A stretch of DNA of 64,000 nucleotides from the NCBI GenBank assembly GCA_963844055.1, contig CAWJMN010000002.1, positions 372,001-436,000 of the forward strand. The letters are read 5' to 3'. The notes below the pieces were generated by a model. That model was not told the DNA's origin. It searched no databases and saw only the letters and a program-made list of their open reading frames with translations. The position numbers and the translations under genes were made by a program. Below, in pieces: positions 1-9,236 of this stretch. The first letter of the stretch is position 1. Each line of letters starts with the position of its first letter. This DNA comes from CAWJMN01 sp963844055. Lineage in GTDB: Bacteria; Planctomycetota; Planctomycetia; Pirellulales; Pirellulaceae.

Positions 1-1042
1 GGTTGATTTTTGGTGTACGGCCAAACTCTCCCATCCAGACCACCAAAGTGCTTTCCAGCAATCCTCGATCCTTGAGGTCTGATAGCAAGGCCGCGTAGGG
101 CTGATCCACTTCGGAAGCAAGATTGCGACAACGGGCAAAGTTGTCGTCATGCGTATCCCAATTTCCAGCGCTCACTTCGACAAAGCTCACGCCACTTTCG
201 ACCAATCGGCGAGCCAACAAACAGCCCGAGCCAAAACTGCTGTCGCCGTATTGCTTGCGAATCGACTCAGGCTCTTTTGAAATATCAAATCGTTCCATCT
301 GTGGCGAAAGCACCAATCTGGAGGCCTTGGCGTAGACCTTTTGATGATCGGCGACCTCTTGCTTGATGTCGCGGTGATCTTTGCCCCCTTCTAATATGCC
401 GAGCAACCCTAGGCGACGCTCATACCGATCACGGGACGTTGTTAGGCCCGTGTTCTCTGGCAAGCGAGCCGCACTTTGCAGCAAGAAGGGGTCGAAGTCG
501 ACTCCCAAAAGTCCCCCCGCATCGGAACCCCGCTGCTGATTGATCCGAACAAAGTTAGGAAGCTCGCTTTGATGATCACCCAGTTGATGAGCAACATTTG
601 CACCCAGCGTTGGGTACTTCACGCTGGCTGTTGGCAGGTATCCGGTCCGCATCAGGTAGGTCGCGCGAGGGTGGCTTCCTTCCTTGCTATTCATCGAACG
701 GATAAGACAGATGTCATCCATCTTCTTGGCGGTTAATGGCAGGTTCTCGGAAATCTGAATCCCCGAAACGGATGTGGAAATCGCTTTGGTCTCGCCGCCG
801 TTTTTGTGACCTGGCTTGGGCGACCAGGTTTCAAACTGGCTGGGGCCCCCCTGCATCCAAAGCAGAATGCAGTGCAGCCCCTTCTTCTTCATCTCGTCGG
901 CACGCAGTGCCACCGCATCTTGCCAAGGGAGCACCCCTGCTGCGGCAGCCGCCAGCGAGATCGTTCGCAAAAAGTCACGGCGACGCAAAGTGGCTTGACC
1001 GTTAACCTGAACAGCCGATTGCAGATGAAGTTCGTAAGACAT
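1..1042 (-). CDS. DUF1501 family protein, 3' end outside the window
   Basis: Reading down from the ATG at 1042 gives an open frame of about 347 residues that reaches the window edge without a stop, so only the N-terminal part is present. Residues 21-40 carry a twin-arginine signal (RRRDFLRTISLAAAAAG), which implies export of a folded protein. The family signatures LLWMQGGPSQFETW near residue 65, WDTHDDNFARC near 300 and VVWMGEFGRTPKI at the visible end match DUF1501, a sulfatase/alkaline-phosphatase-like fold abundant in planctomycetes. The enzymatic role of the family is not established. It lies 68 bases downstream of a DUF1549/DUF1553 gene on the same strand, the usual partner arrangement, so the two are probably one operon. 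Family assignment is sure; function is unknown. Confidence 0.93.
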   Translation of the reverse strand, partial: MSYELHLQSAVQVNGQATLRRRDFLRTISLAAAAAGVLPWQDAVALRADEMKKKGLHCILLWMQGGPSQFETWSPKPGHKNGGETKAISTSVSGIQISENLPLTAKKMDDICLIRSMNSKEGSHPRATYLMRTGYLPTASVKYPTLGANVAHQLGDHQSELPNFVRINQQRGSDAGGLLGVDFDPFLLQSAARLPENTGLTTSRDRYERRLGLLGILEGGKDHRDIKQEVADHQKVYAKASRLVLSPQMERFDISKEPESIRKQYGDSSFGSGCLLARRLVESGVSFVEVSAGNWDTHDDNFARCRNLASEVDQPYAALLSDLKDRGLLESTLVVWMGEFGRTPKIN

Positions 1043-1110
1043 GGAATATCGCTCCACAGAAAAAGCTTTGCCAAACCAAGCAAACCGTTGCCGCTACAAA
1101 CCATCTACCA

Positions 1111-2964
1111 TTAGGGACGATGCAGGAACTCGGTCGAGTTGATCAAGCTCCACTGGATATCTTCAAACGCTTCAACACGCTGGCCCACCTTTTGGACATA
1201 CTCCAAACACGTGGCAAGTTCCGAGGCATGCGGCTCTCGGCCGAGCGTTCGCAGATAGAGCTCAGAAACCAGGGCCTTATCCTCGGGGATTTCCTTCAGC
1301 ATTCGCCCCAAGGCTGTTTGTGAGCTGCGGCCACTGATGGCACCCGAGATCGCGGGGGAATTCATCATAGCCAAGGCCTGAGGAATCGAACCTACTACTT
1401 CATCACGACGTTCGCTGGGGTCATATCCAAAGACCACATTGAACACATTGCGTGGCGTACGGCGACGTGCCAAGGGACCATTCAAGTTGGCTGCTGGCTC
1501 ACTCATGCCAAGCACATCCAGCAGATTGTCGAAAATCTGATCGCCACGTTTACGCTGCGCCACATTCGACTGAAAAGGAATCCCCTCGGCATTGCGACGC
1601 GGCGCACTGGGGGACTGATACAGGGCCGTATTCATGATCACCTGAAACAGCCACTTGACGTTGTAATTGGTGGCCGTGAATTCTTTGGCCAAATAATCGA
1701 GGGTTTGCGGGGCAAGAACCTCGCGATCGGGGCCCATATCATCAACAGGCTCGCAAAACCCTTCGCCATTGAGCTCGCTCCAAAGGCGATTGATGAAGGC
1801 CTTGGCAAAGTAGGGATTCTCTTTTTCAGTCACCCATTTTGCAAGTTCATTGCGGCGGTCTTCATCCTTCGTCCCCAGCGGAAGCTTGTCTCCCGTTGCA
1901 AAGAAGACTGGCGTCATCAACTTCCCTTCGGACTCGGGATCTTTTAGGTCGGGCATATGGTGCTCGGCCGAACCCCGAACACGATTGTTATTGACGCTCA
2001 TGCTACGAGCGTTGAAGAAGTCGGTTGCCACAACCGATACGGAACGACGATCAGGATTTAAAATGATGCGACTAGCAACGCGTGGAAAGAAAGCGGCCAG
2101 CTCATGGAACTGCTCTCGCTTCCAGCGATCGGTCGGATGGTCGTGACACTGGGCACATTGGATTTGCACCCCCATGAAGATCCGGCTAATTTCCGAGACC
2201 GTCTCTTCGGGCTTGCCCTGCTGAGCAATGATCAGCGCGGTTGCGCCGTTGGTCTCGCCATCTCCTACCGCCGTGATCATCTCGGTGGCGACTTGGCTCC
2301 AAGGAGCATTCTCCCGCAAACGCTCTTCTAAGTACGACTGCAAAACGGGAGAAACAATCTCTGCCCGATCTTCGGTCTTGCGATACATAATCACATCGCG
2401 CCAGTACCGCCCCCAGTTTTTGGCGTACAGGTCTGTATCTAGCAACTTGGTCACAACGGCCGAACGCTTGTTCTCGGCAGGGTCCAAGACGAAAGCCGTG
2501 ATCTCTCCGGCCGTCGGAAGCTTGCCTTGGATATCAAGATAGACGCGGCGCAAAAAGACCTCATCGTCCACCTTCGCCATGGGCTTGGAAGCGTCGGAAG
2601 TAATCTCGACCAGCAACAGCTGGTTAACCTTCTCCGCCACATCCACGGGAGCCTTTCCCGCGCGAACCTTTTGAGGCTTTACCGGCCGAGACTGGCTTTC
2701 GCTTGCCGCCAGTGCAGCTGCCATCATCTCCCGGCCTTTGCCTGCTTGCTTTCCCTTTTCCTTGCCAACGCTGTTCTCTTTGGCGGCTAACTTGGCAGCT
2801 TGGGGACCTAGTCCTTTCTTTCCCTTGGGGGTCGCCTCGACGCCCCAAACCTGCGGAAGAGCCCCGATCGTGATTGCTCCCCCGACCAGCGCCCAAGGAA
2901 GGATCTGACGCCAAATCCCCGTCGATTCTCGACTATCTGACGCCTGATGGTTGGTTACCGCCAT
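1111..2964 (-). CDS. DUF1549/DUF1553 domain protein with a CxxCH motif
   Basis: A predicted exported protein of 617 residues. The frame stays open upstream to 3078, but the ATG at 2964 is preceded by AGAGGG at a suitable distance and starts just before a hydrophobic segment (residues 21-40), so I take 2964. Residues 45-105 are a Lys/Ala-rich linker. DUF1549 follows (FLRRVYLDIQGKLPT near 137-151; NWGRYWRD near 183-190). CAQCHDHPTDRW begins at residue 270; CAQCH fits the c-type heme motif CxxCH, though heme binding in this family is unproven. DUF1553 occupies the C-terminal part, with ALAMMNSPAISGAI as landmark. Its partner DUF1501 gene follows directly downstream. Such pairs are greatly expanded in planctomycetes; their substrates are unknown. 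Confidence 0.93.
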   Translation of the reverse strand: MAVTNHQASDSRESTGIWRQILPWALVGGAITIGALPQVWGVEATPKGKKGLGPQAAKLAAKENSVGKEKGKQAGKGREMMAAALAASESQSRPVKPQKVRAGKAPVDVAEKVNQLLLVEITSDASKPMAKVDDEVFLRRVYLDIQGKLPTAGEITAFVLDPAENKRSAVVTKLLDTDLYAKNWGRYWRDVIMYRKTEDRAEIVSPVLQSYLEERLRENAPWSQVATEMITAVGDGETNGATALIIAQQGKPEETVSEISRIFMGVQIQCAQCHDHPTDRWKREQFHELAAFFPRVASRIILNPDRRSVSVVATDFFNARSMSVNNNRVRGSAEHHMPDLKDPESEGKLMTPVFFATGDKLPLGTKDEDRRNELAKWVTEKENPYFAKAFINRLWSELNGEGFCEPVDDMGPDREVLAPQTLDYLAKEFTATNYNVKWLFQVIMNTALYQSPSAPRRNAEGIPFQSNVAQRKRGDQIFDNLLDVLGMSEPAANLNGPLARRRTPRNVFNVVFGYDPSERRDEVVGSIPQALAMMNSPAISGAISGRSSQTALGRMLKEIPEDKALVSELYLRTLGREPHASELATCLEYVQKVGQRVEAFEDIQWSLINSTEFLHRP

Positions 2965-3162
2965 GACTTTGACCCTCTTCAGCAGAAAGCAGCTGCCCAA
3001 ACTACGGGCATTTTCGGCGTTGCCGCACACAACACTATTAACCAGATGGACTTTCCAAGGTTTCGGCCCACCGTCCAATTAGAAACGCGAAAAAATCAGC
3101 CAAACGGCCCAAACGAGCGGGCACGGGGCCTTACCTCGCTACAACCCGAACAGCCAGACTGC

Positions 3163-4470
3163 CTAATCCAGCGTCTTGAGTAGGGCGCTACGCTCGGTTT
3201 CGAGGGGATAGGTGTCGTAGGTGGAAAAAGAGCCGGCCTGAGCCGTTAGCGACTTGGCACTTCCAGGCGTGGCTGGATTGGACTTGGTAGCACGAGTTTC
3301 CTCGACGTTGGCTCGCTTCTCTCGCTTTTCAATCCCCTTCATTTGCGATTGGACCAAGGCCAGTTGCCGTGAATAGCTTCCACGGGCAAGGTCTGCCTCT
3401 CCGGCGAGTTGGATGCGATTGGCCTTTACTGCCTGGATGCTTTGATTGACTGCAGCCAAGTCTGCATTGATCCGTCGACCTGTGAAAAGGAGCTGGTCGA
3501 TCTGGAACTGAATGTTCCGCCGGATGTCCGGATCGCGCTCACTCGCCTGTTCGCTTTGCAGAAACCCGATCCGATTATCCAGCTGAGCCAAATCGGTTGC
3601 GATCACGTTGTAGCGAGCATTCAGCCGTGCCAAGTTAGAACGCAGCGGCGAATCGCGTGTCTCTAGCTCTGCCAACTTGGACTTTAACTCCGAGTCTAGC
3701 CGTGCCACATCGGATTGCAATCGCTTCGCCAACTCGGAATCTCTGTCACGCGTTTCGGCAATGCTTTGCAATGCCTTGTCGCGGGCCTCATCATGCTCTT
3801 GCTTCGCTTTGTCAGTCTTTCCCTTCTTGACGTCGGAAAGTTCCGTGAAGCGCTGCAAAACACTATCGCGTGCTTCTTCAAATGTCCCACGCTGCGAGTC
3901 GTTCAGCAGCGCCAAGATCCGTTTCTCGGCGGCGCGACGCAGTTCCATCGTCGAAGCCAGTTCTGCCGGTCCCCCGAGGTAGCCTAGCACGCGACCTGCA
4001 AACGCCAGCAGCTCAGTTTGTTCGGTCGTCTCAGATTCTTTCAGCTTCAAGGTGGCCGCAACCAATTCTTCCGTTGCTACCATGGCTGCTTCATGCCGCT
4101 TGAGCACAGTAAGCGACCACACCTTAGCGCGATGCGCGGACAGGTGCCCTGGCTCTCGCTTGAGCAATTGGTCCAGGATGGGTAACACCTCTTCATAGCG
4201 GCGTTGATTCATCAAGACGAGGCTGCGAGCAAACAGCCCGCTGGCGCTGACAGCAATCTCCGGAGCCAGGCCATCGTACTGCGCATCTCCTGCGGTACGA
4301 AACTTTGGCAGCGTTCCCCACCCCTCGGTGAGTAGTCCCTTGAGCGATGCGTTCTCTGCGGCCGTCTCCTCCTTGAGGATGAGGCTATCTTCCTTGTCTT
4401 GCGCAAGCGCCACACCTAGACCACTTGCCAGCGTAAGCAGTCCAAAAATTCCCCAAGTATGCCAACGCAT
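3163..4470 (-). CDS. Secreted coiled-coil protein with a TPR-like region
   Basis: About 435 residues. The ATG at 4470 is preceded by GGGAG and begins a clean signal peptide (MRWHTWGIFGLLTLASG, cleavage near VALAQ); the two upstream ATGs at 4512 and 4494 lack this. The region after the signal contains helical repeats resembling tetratricopeptide units (NQRRYEEVLPILDQLLKREP). From about residue 190 onward there are long charged helices with heptad character, consistent with an extended coiled coil. I recognise no catalytic motif. The gene follows 600 bases of non-coding DNA and precedes the DUF1549 gene on the same strand. A structural or scaffolding role in the periplasm is only a guess. Confidence 0.8.
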   Translation of the reverse strand: MRWHTWGIFGLLTLASGLGVALAQDKEDSLILKEETAAENASLKGLLTEGWGTLPKFRTAGDAQYDGLAPEIAVSASGLFARSLVLMNQRRYEEVLPILDQLLKREPGHLSAHRAKVWSLTVLKRHEAAMVATEELVAATLKLKESETTEQTELLAFAGRVLGYLGGPAELASTMELRRAAEKRILALLNDSQRGTFEEARDSVLQRFTELSDVKKGKTDKAKQEHDEARDKALQSIAETRDRDSELAKRLQSDVARLDSELKSKLAELETRDSPLRSNLARLNARYNVIATDLAQLDNRIGFLQSEQASERDPDIRRNIQFQIDQLLFTGRRINADLAAVNQSIQAVKANRIQLAGEADLARGSYSRQLALVQSQMKGIEKREKRANVEETRATKSNPATPGSAKSLTAQAGSFSTYDTYPLETERSALLKTLD

Positions 4471-5087
4471 GCTGTAACTCCCGCCCTTTTGCATAATCCC
4501 CGCCCCTTGCACCCCTTCAATTTAATGCGGTGTCACAACTTCACGCAAGTTTTCTGGTGTAGGAATGCCTGTTCCCGGCACCAGCCTTCTGCAGCCCCTC
4601 CGTGAAACTTGCCCCCAAGGCCCCCCTTCTCCCCAGCTTGGCAGCCTAGTTCCTGGTCAATGGCCAGCCATTCCGGCCAAAATCTGCCACCTTTCACTTT
4701 CCAATCCATCCCACAAGTGAAGTTCCATAATTTTTTTAGAGCCGTAGTGCGGCCTAAAAAATCGGTTCGCATTCCCTCATCGCAGAAACCAGAACGGCGG
4801 ACAGTCGCTTCGAGGTGGTGAACGTTTCCCTAAAAAAACGCCGGTTCGCACCGAGTATCACACTTCGCAAATCTGGCAAGCCTCGTCGTCTCAGCCACCA
4901 CTTTCCTGGAGTTTTACTCGGCAAACCACCACACCCTCCGGAAAGTTGCCGCGCCCAGCGCGATGCCTATAGTGCTTCGAGTTTCCAACACGCTATCTGC
5001 CTTCCAGCCGCTCGGGCCCAGCGGTGTAGAAGGCAAAGCAACATTCCTTTTCGTCACTTTCGCTAAATCTCCAAGGGAGTAGTTTCC
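4471..5087. other. Non-coding region between divergent genes
   Basis: This stretch separates the start of the minus-strand coiled-coil gene from the start of the plus-strand fasciclin gene and should hold both promoters. Short open frames occur on both strands but have no start signal or protein character. I could not identify a convincing -35/-10 pair or an RNA gene here. Confidence 0.6.
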
Positions 5088-5570
5088 ATGAACATTTCTC
5101 GTCGCCTGAGCATGATGGTGCTTGGTTCGTTGTTTGCGTTTGCTATGGCCGTTCCATCGTTTGCAGCCGATGCCGACATTGTCGACACTGCCGTGAAGGC
5201 GGGCTCCTTCAAGACGCTCGCGGCCGCTTTGAAAGCCGCTGACCTCATTGATACCCTCAAGGGGAAAGGCCCTTTCACGGTCTTTGCACCAACCGATGAA
5301 GCCTTTGCCAAGTTGCCTCCAGGAACGGTCGAAGCCCTGCTAAAGGACAAGAAGAAGCTGACCGCGATCCTCACCTATCACGTTGTTCCTGGCAAAGTGA
5401 TGGCAGCCGATGTGGTGAAGCTCTCTTCTGCCAAGACGGTCAACGGCCAAGAGGTAAAGATCGACGCCTCCAAGGGCGTTAAGGTCGACGGCGCCAACGT
5501 CGTCAAGACCGACATCGTTTGCAGCAACGGCGTGATCCACGTAATTGACAGCGTGATTTTGCCAAAGTAA
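5088..5570 (+). CDS. Fasciclin (FAS1) domain secreted protein
   Basis: A protein of 160 residues with a signal peptide at 1-26 (ending PSFAADAD) and a single FAS1 domain filling the rest. Landmarks are GPFTVFAPTDEAFAKLP near residue 64, the H-box-like ILTYHVVPGKV near 103, and the terminal NGVIHVIDSVILPK typical of the last FAS1 strand. Such one-domain bacterial proteins are secreted and thought to act in adhesion or extracellular matrix. The start at 5088 is preceded by AGGGAG. It stands alone as a transcription unit and ends at a strong bidirectional hairpin shared with the convergent gene at 5661. Family assignment is firm; the ligand is unknown. Confidence 0.95.
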   Translation: MNISRRLSMMVLGSLFAFAMAVPSFAADADIVDTAVKAGSFKTLAAALKAADLIDTLKGKGPFTVFAPTDEAFAKLPPGTVEALLKDKKKLTAILTYHVVPGKVMAADVVKLSSAKTVNGQEVKIDASKGVKVDGANVVKTDIVCSNGVIHVIDSVILPK

Positions 5571-5596
5571 TCGCGGATTGAATTGACGAAGCAAAC

Positions 5597-5637
5597 AAGA
5601 CCGATCTTCCTGCTTTTTTGCTGGAAGATCGGTCTTT
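5597..5637. terminator. Bidirectional hairpin terminator
   Basis: AAGACCGATCTTCC (5597-5610) pairs perfectly with GGAAGATCGGTCTT (5623-5636), a 14-bp stem with a loop that contains a run of six T. It lies between the convergent fasciclin gene and the gene ending at 5661, so it can serve both. Confidence 0.9.
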
Positions 5638-5660
5638 CGTTCGGATCGCGGGAATTGTCG

Positions 5661-7301
5661 TTACTTAGGTGCTTCGACGTGTGCTGGTTTGCCATCATTC
5701 CGAATCAGAAGGCTTTTTAGTTCTTCCTCGGTGAGCGATTCTGGAAATGATCGCGGGTAAAACGATGCATCGATTCCCCAAAACAATCCGTGCTGTAATT
5801 GAAGCCAACTTACCAAGTTCTTGGTTTCAATCGACACATCTTCGGGCTTGGTCCAAATCACCCCATGCTCTTCCTTCACTTCGACAAACACCAAAGTGTT
5901 TTTCGCGCCATCTTCAATATTATCTTCTCTAAAGTTTTTATTTCCAGAAACCAAGGTTCGATCACCAGTGACAGCAACTACGCCCGTTTTACCCGCTTTT
6001 GTCGCTTCCCTGGAGAAATGAGGGGAAGCCAAACTGGCTGGCATTCGGGCAATCAGCTTTTTGTTGTGCTCGCTATCCCACGGCTCTTCTAAATGAAACT
6101 TCTCGAAGAGGTCTCGCTCTCCTAAAAAGGGCAAGATCCACACTCGCCATGAAAGCAACGGCTTTACCTCTCCAACGGGCTTTTCATCGCGACGTCCTAC
6201 GTCGCTGTTGTAAACATCCCTGGGAAAGCGTCGAAAAGTATCATTACAGTTGCTTGCTGCAAGGGCCACTTCCCACAAGCGAAGCTTATTCCGATTTCGC
6301 TGCTGAGTTAGCTTTGCCCATTGATAAAACTTTCCAATTCGCTCTTGCAGTGACTTCACTTCGTCATCTGTTTCTGCACGAACTGTCGCAATAATTTGGC
6401 GTCCCTCGCAATCTAATGCGACCAAAGACAGCAGGTCTGTTACTTCTTGAGGTGACGACGGATCCTTCTCATAGCTAGTTTTAGCTTCCTGAATCAGACC
6501 CAAGGCCGTTTTTGCAAAATCTTCTCGCGTTGCCAAGAATTTCGTTTGAAGCAAGACCCCTTTCTCAAACCGAAAAGAGAAGTCCAGATGGTAAACGTTG
6601 TGTACCGAGATTCTCTGCTCTTCGGACCAATTGTCAGAGCCTTGATAGATGAGCGAGCGTAGAAAATCACCAACCGATTGCAGCCTTGTAACGGAACCTC
6701 GCAAGGCGCTATCGGGAAATTCTGTTGCAACCCCAGTCAAATCCGGCCGAATCGCGGGTTCGTCGGCCTGCAAGCGTTTCACGCCATCGGCTGATCCAAT
6801 CAGAATCATCTCATTATGCCGCCTTGCCTTTGCAGCTCCCGTGCGAGACCGCAAGGTATTGATGTAGGGAAGTCCTGTCCCCTTCGGCTTCAAGCCAAGA
6901 ATGACGGTCAGTTCCGATTGTGGCCTGTTCTCATTCCCAAACTCATTCAACCAATAATAAATACTTGAGATTCCCGAAGCCTCAATATCCCTTTTCTCTT
7001 GTTCCTGTGCAGCAAATATTGCCAGCGCTATGGAATCCTGCTCCGGTTGAAGCTTCAATCCTTGCATAAAATCGATAAACTTCGGAAATTCGGGATGCTC
7101 CACATTAAACTGCACAAACCCTATCGTCCTCTTCTGCAGGTAAGGCACGATTTCTTTCAGTAGCTCTTTTTCTTTCTCATACCTCGCCTTTGCGGCCGCT
7201 ATCATTTTCTCTTGTTCCGCATCAACCTCTTGCCCCCAAACCAATGTCGGCCAAACTAATAGAAGGATTACACATAACCACCCCCTTAGCACATTCATCA
7301 T
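5661..7301 (-). CDS. Secreted DUF1559-type protein
   Basis: A protein of 546 residues with a signal peptide (MMNVLRGWLCVILLLVWP, cleavage near VWG-QE). The N-terminal 300 residues have no family I know. The C-terminal part resembles DUF1559: LLSWRVWILPFLGERDLFEK, then EEPWDSEHNKKLIARMP, then NTLVFVEVKEEHGVIWTKP. Classical DUF1559 proteins begin with a pilin-like GFTLVELL signal, which is missing here; this protein has a cleavable-type signal instead. AGGAA lies ahead of the start at 7301. It is a paralogue of the gene at 7572-9125, with the same block order. Base composition is somewhat AT-richer than its neighbours. Function unknown; an envelope location is likely. Confidence 0.85.
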   Translation of the reverse strand: MMNVLRGWLCVILLLVWPTLVWGQEVDAEQEKMIAAAKARYEKEKELLKEIVPYLQKRTIGFVQFNVEHPEFPKFIDFMQGLKLQPEQDSIALAIFAAQEQEKRDIEASGISSIYYWLNEFGNENRPQSELTVILGLKPKGTGLPYINTLRSRTGAAKARRHNEMILIGSADGVKRLQADEPAIRPDLTGVATEFPDSALRGSVTRLQSVGDFLRSLIYQGSDNWSEEQRISVHNVYHLDFSFRFEKGVLLQTKFLATREDFAKTALGLIQEAKTSYEKDPSSPQEVTDLLSLVALDCEGRQIIATVRAETDDEVKSLQERIGKFYQWAKLTQQRNRNKLRLWEVALAASNCNDTFRRFPRDVYNSDVGRRDEKPVGEVKPLLSWRVWILPFLGERDLFEKFHLEEPWDSEHNKKLIARMPASLASPHFSREATKAGKTGVVAVTGDRTLVSGNKNFREDNIEDGAKNTLVFVEVKEEHGVIWTKPEDVSIETKNLVSWLQLQHGLFWGIDASFYPRSFPESLTEEELKSLLIRNDGKPAHVEAPK

Positions 7302-7452
7302 TTCAGTTCCTCGCCTGCAACAAACTCAGCTGGCATAATCATTAATTGGCCGCGAATCCGACATCAGCCATTACATCAAGAAACACACAGAGGCGAAGCT
7401 AATGCCTCGCCCCTGCGATTTATACCCCCAGCCAACGGGAATTACCAGTTAC

Positions 7453-7470
7453 TTCCCTAGTACTAGGGAA
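7453..7470. promoter_or_regulatory. Perfect 18-bp palindrome upstream of the gene at 5661-7301
   Basis: TTCCCTAGTACTAGGGAA reads the same on both strands. It lies in the 270-base gap between two minus-strand DUF1559-type genes, about 150 bases upstream of the start at 7301 and about 100 bases past the stop at 7572. It could be an operator for a dimeric regulator. A hairpin would have no room for a loop, so DNA binding is more plausible than termination. Confidence 0.5.
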
Positions 7471-7571
7471 ATTCTGCATTTTGTCCACACCATTGCAGCA
7501 AAAGTAAACCAGCACCGTATCCTGCAAAACGGCTTGGAATTGGCATCATTCCAAATACTGTCCCAATACCA

Positions 7572-9125
7572 CTACGGAATTTCGACCACGTTCCCATCGG
7601 CCATTTGCAACAAGTTCTTCAGCGTAGTTGGCGAGATCGTCGTCTTGATTCGGTGTACCGAGCCATCCGCGAAGGCGACCGTGATCATCCCATCTTGGAC
7701 ATGCAACTTTCCGATCAGGCCTGGCGCATCGACATCGATATCATCAGGCTTGGTCCAAATCACGGCATTCTTTTCGTTTGCCTCAAGCATGGCAATCGTG
7801 TTCGACGTACCATCTGTCACCTCTTGCAACTTGGTTCCCTTGTCACGGCTAAACATGGTTCCTTTGCCGACAGGAACGACGTAGGTTGTCATTCCCTTGG
7901 CGACTTGTTCGGCTGACAGAGTCGGAGCAGCAAAGACCTTCGGCATCTCGGCGATTAGCTTCTTGTTGTGCTCGCTATCCCACGGTTCATTCAGGTGAAA
8001 CTTCTGGTAGAGCGGAGCCTGCTCAATATAGGGAAGCACGTACACGCGCCATGACAACAGACGCTTTCCATCCTTTTTGATCGACGAAGCCATCGGAAAG
8101 TGGCCAATCGAATCGTGATAGTTGTGCATCGACAACATGAACAGCCTGAGGTTATTACTAGACATCACCGCTTGGGCATTTTTTCGTGACTCCCCCAGCA
8201 TGGTTTCCACAATGCCTTTCACATTCGGCGATGCAGCCAAAGACTTCGCATTCAGGTCAAACTTCAGGCTGTTCCCTTCAGCTTTGGGAATGATCGTCCC
8301 CAGCAACTCATTGATTTCCTTGGGAGCTTCAGACTCTGCGGCAAGTCGCTGCTTCCCCATTTGCCAGAGTTTGAAAAACTCTTGCGTCGCTTCCTTACCG
8401 GAAGTCTCCAGTTGGCACTGGAGTCCCAGTTCTCGATCGAGCTGAGCCGACACATGGATCCAGCTAAAGCCTGCCGCCATCTTTTTGATATCCAGAGGAA
8501 TCTCTGGTGGCAGTTGTGGCAACAGTTCGGCCAGCACACGCTTGGTTTCTGGAGAGATCCCAATTGCACAGCGAAATGCACCGGGATTATTTGGCAGCAT
8601 CGCTGCCTTCAAATCCTCGCGATTGGCTGGCGTCCCTGCCTTGAGGCGATCAATGGTGGTTCCCTTTCCGACCATGACCATCCCTGGCATTTGCTCTGCC
8701 CGATCCAATTGCATTTCTTGCTTGAACTGCCCCACCAGAGGCTCGCCCGTTTTTCCTGGCTCTAACAGGGCAAATACAATCGGCTTCATATCGGGCTGGC
8801 TACCGATATCAAATACTGCCACCACCTGGCGAATCCCCGCTTCACGCAGCAGGCTTTGTGTTTGCTTGAGCTTTTCGATCCCTGCCGTAAATTCTGCCGC
8901 AGGTAGCACAGCCTCAGAAACTAGCGACCGTACGGTCTCTCCCGCGCCGACGATATCCACCTTCGTTACATCCAAATGCACAACCGCCACGGTGGTGTCT
9001 TGGATATAAGGGGCTACTTTTTCCATTACAGGATCGGCAGCCTTCACTGGGGCTGACAGCAACCCCACCAGTCCAAGGCTCAGGCCGACAGCCCAAGCCA
9101 GCATTTGGCGACGATGCACAAGCAT
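7572..9125 (-). CDS. Secreted DUF1559-type protein, paralogue of the downstream gene
   Basis: A protein of 517 residues with a signal peptide (ending SAPVKAADP, residues 1-30) and a well-placed AAGGAG before the ATG at 9125. Residues 30-310 are of unknown fold; the C-terminal 200 residues show the DUF1559 blocks LLSWRVYVLPYIEQAP, NEPWDSEHNKKLIAEMP, DGTSNTIAMLEANE and the terminal VAFADGSVHRI, which corresponds to the H-x-DG type end block of the family. The same segments in the same order occur in the gene at 5661-7301, so the two arose by duplication. As there, the pilin-like N terminus of canonical DUF1559 proteins is absent. Function is unknown. Confidence 0.87.
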   Translation of the reverse strand: MLVHRRQMLAWAVGLSLGLVGLLSAPVKAADPVMEKVAPYIQDTTVAVVHLDVTKVDIVGAGETVRSLVSEAVLPAAEFTAGIEKLKQTQSLLREAGIRQVVAVFDIGSQPDMKPIVFALLEPGKTGEPLVGQFKQEMQLDRAEQMPGMVMVGKGTTIDRLKAGTPANREDLKAAMLPNNPGAFRCAIGISPETKRVLAELLPQLPPEIPLDIKKMAAGFSWIHVSAQLDRELGLQCQLETSGKEATQEFFKLWQMGKQRLAAESEAPKEINELLGTIIPKAEGNSLKFDLNAKSLAASPNVKGIVETMLGESRKNAQAVMSSNNLRLFMLSMHNYHDSIGHFPMASSIKKDGKRLLSWRVYVLPYIEQAPLYQKFHLNEPWDSEHNKKLIAEMPKVFAAPTLSAEQVAKGMTTYVVPVGKGTMFSRDKGTKLQEVTDGTSNTIAMLEANEKNAVIWTKPDDIDVDAPGLIGKLHVQDGMITVAFADGSVHRIKTTISPTTLKNLLQMADGNVVEIP

Positions 9126-9236
9126 ACAAAATCTCCTTCGGGGTTACTGCGTAAAATAAGAACCAAACGACTTGCTATCTACGACGATGGACCAACACCC
9201 TTGGATCTTGGACCATCACGATTTTTCATGCGAACG

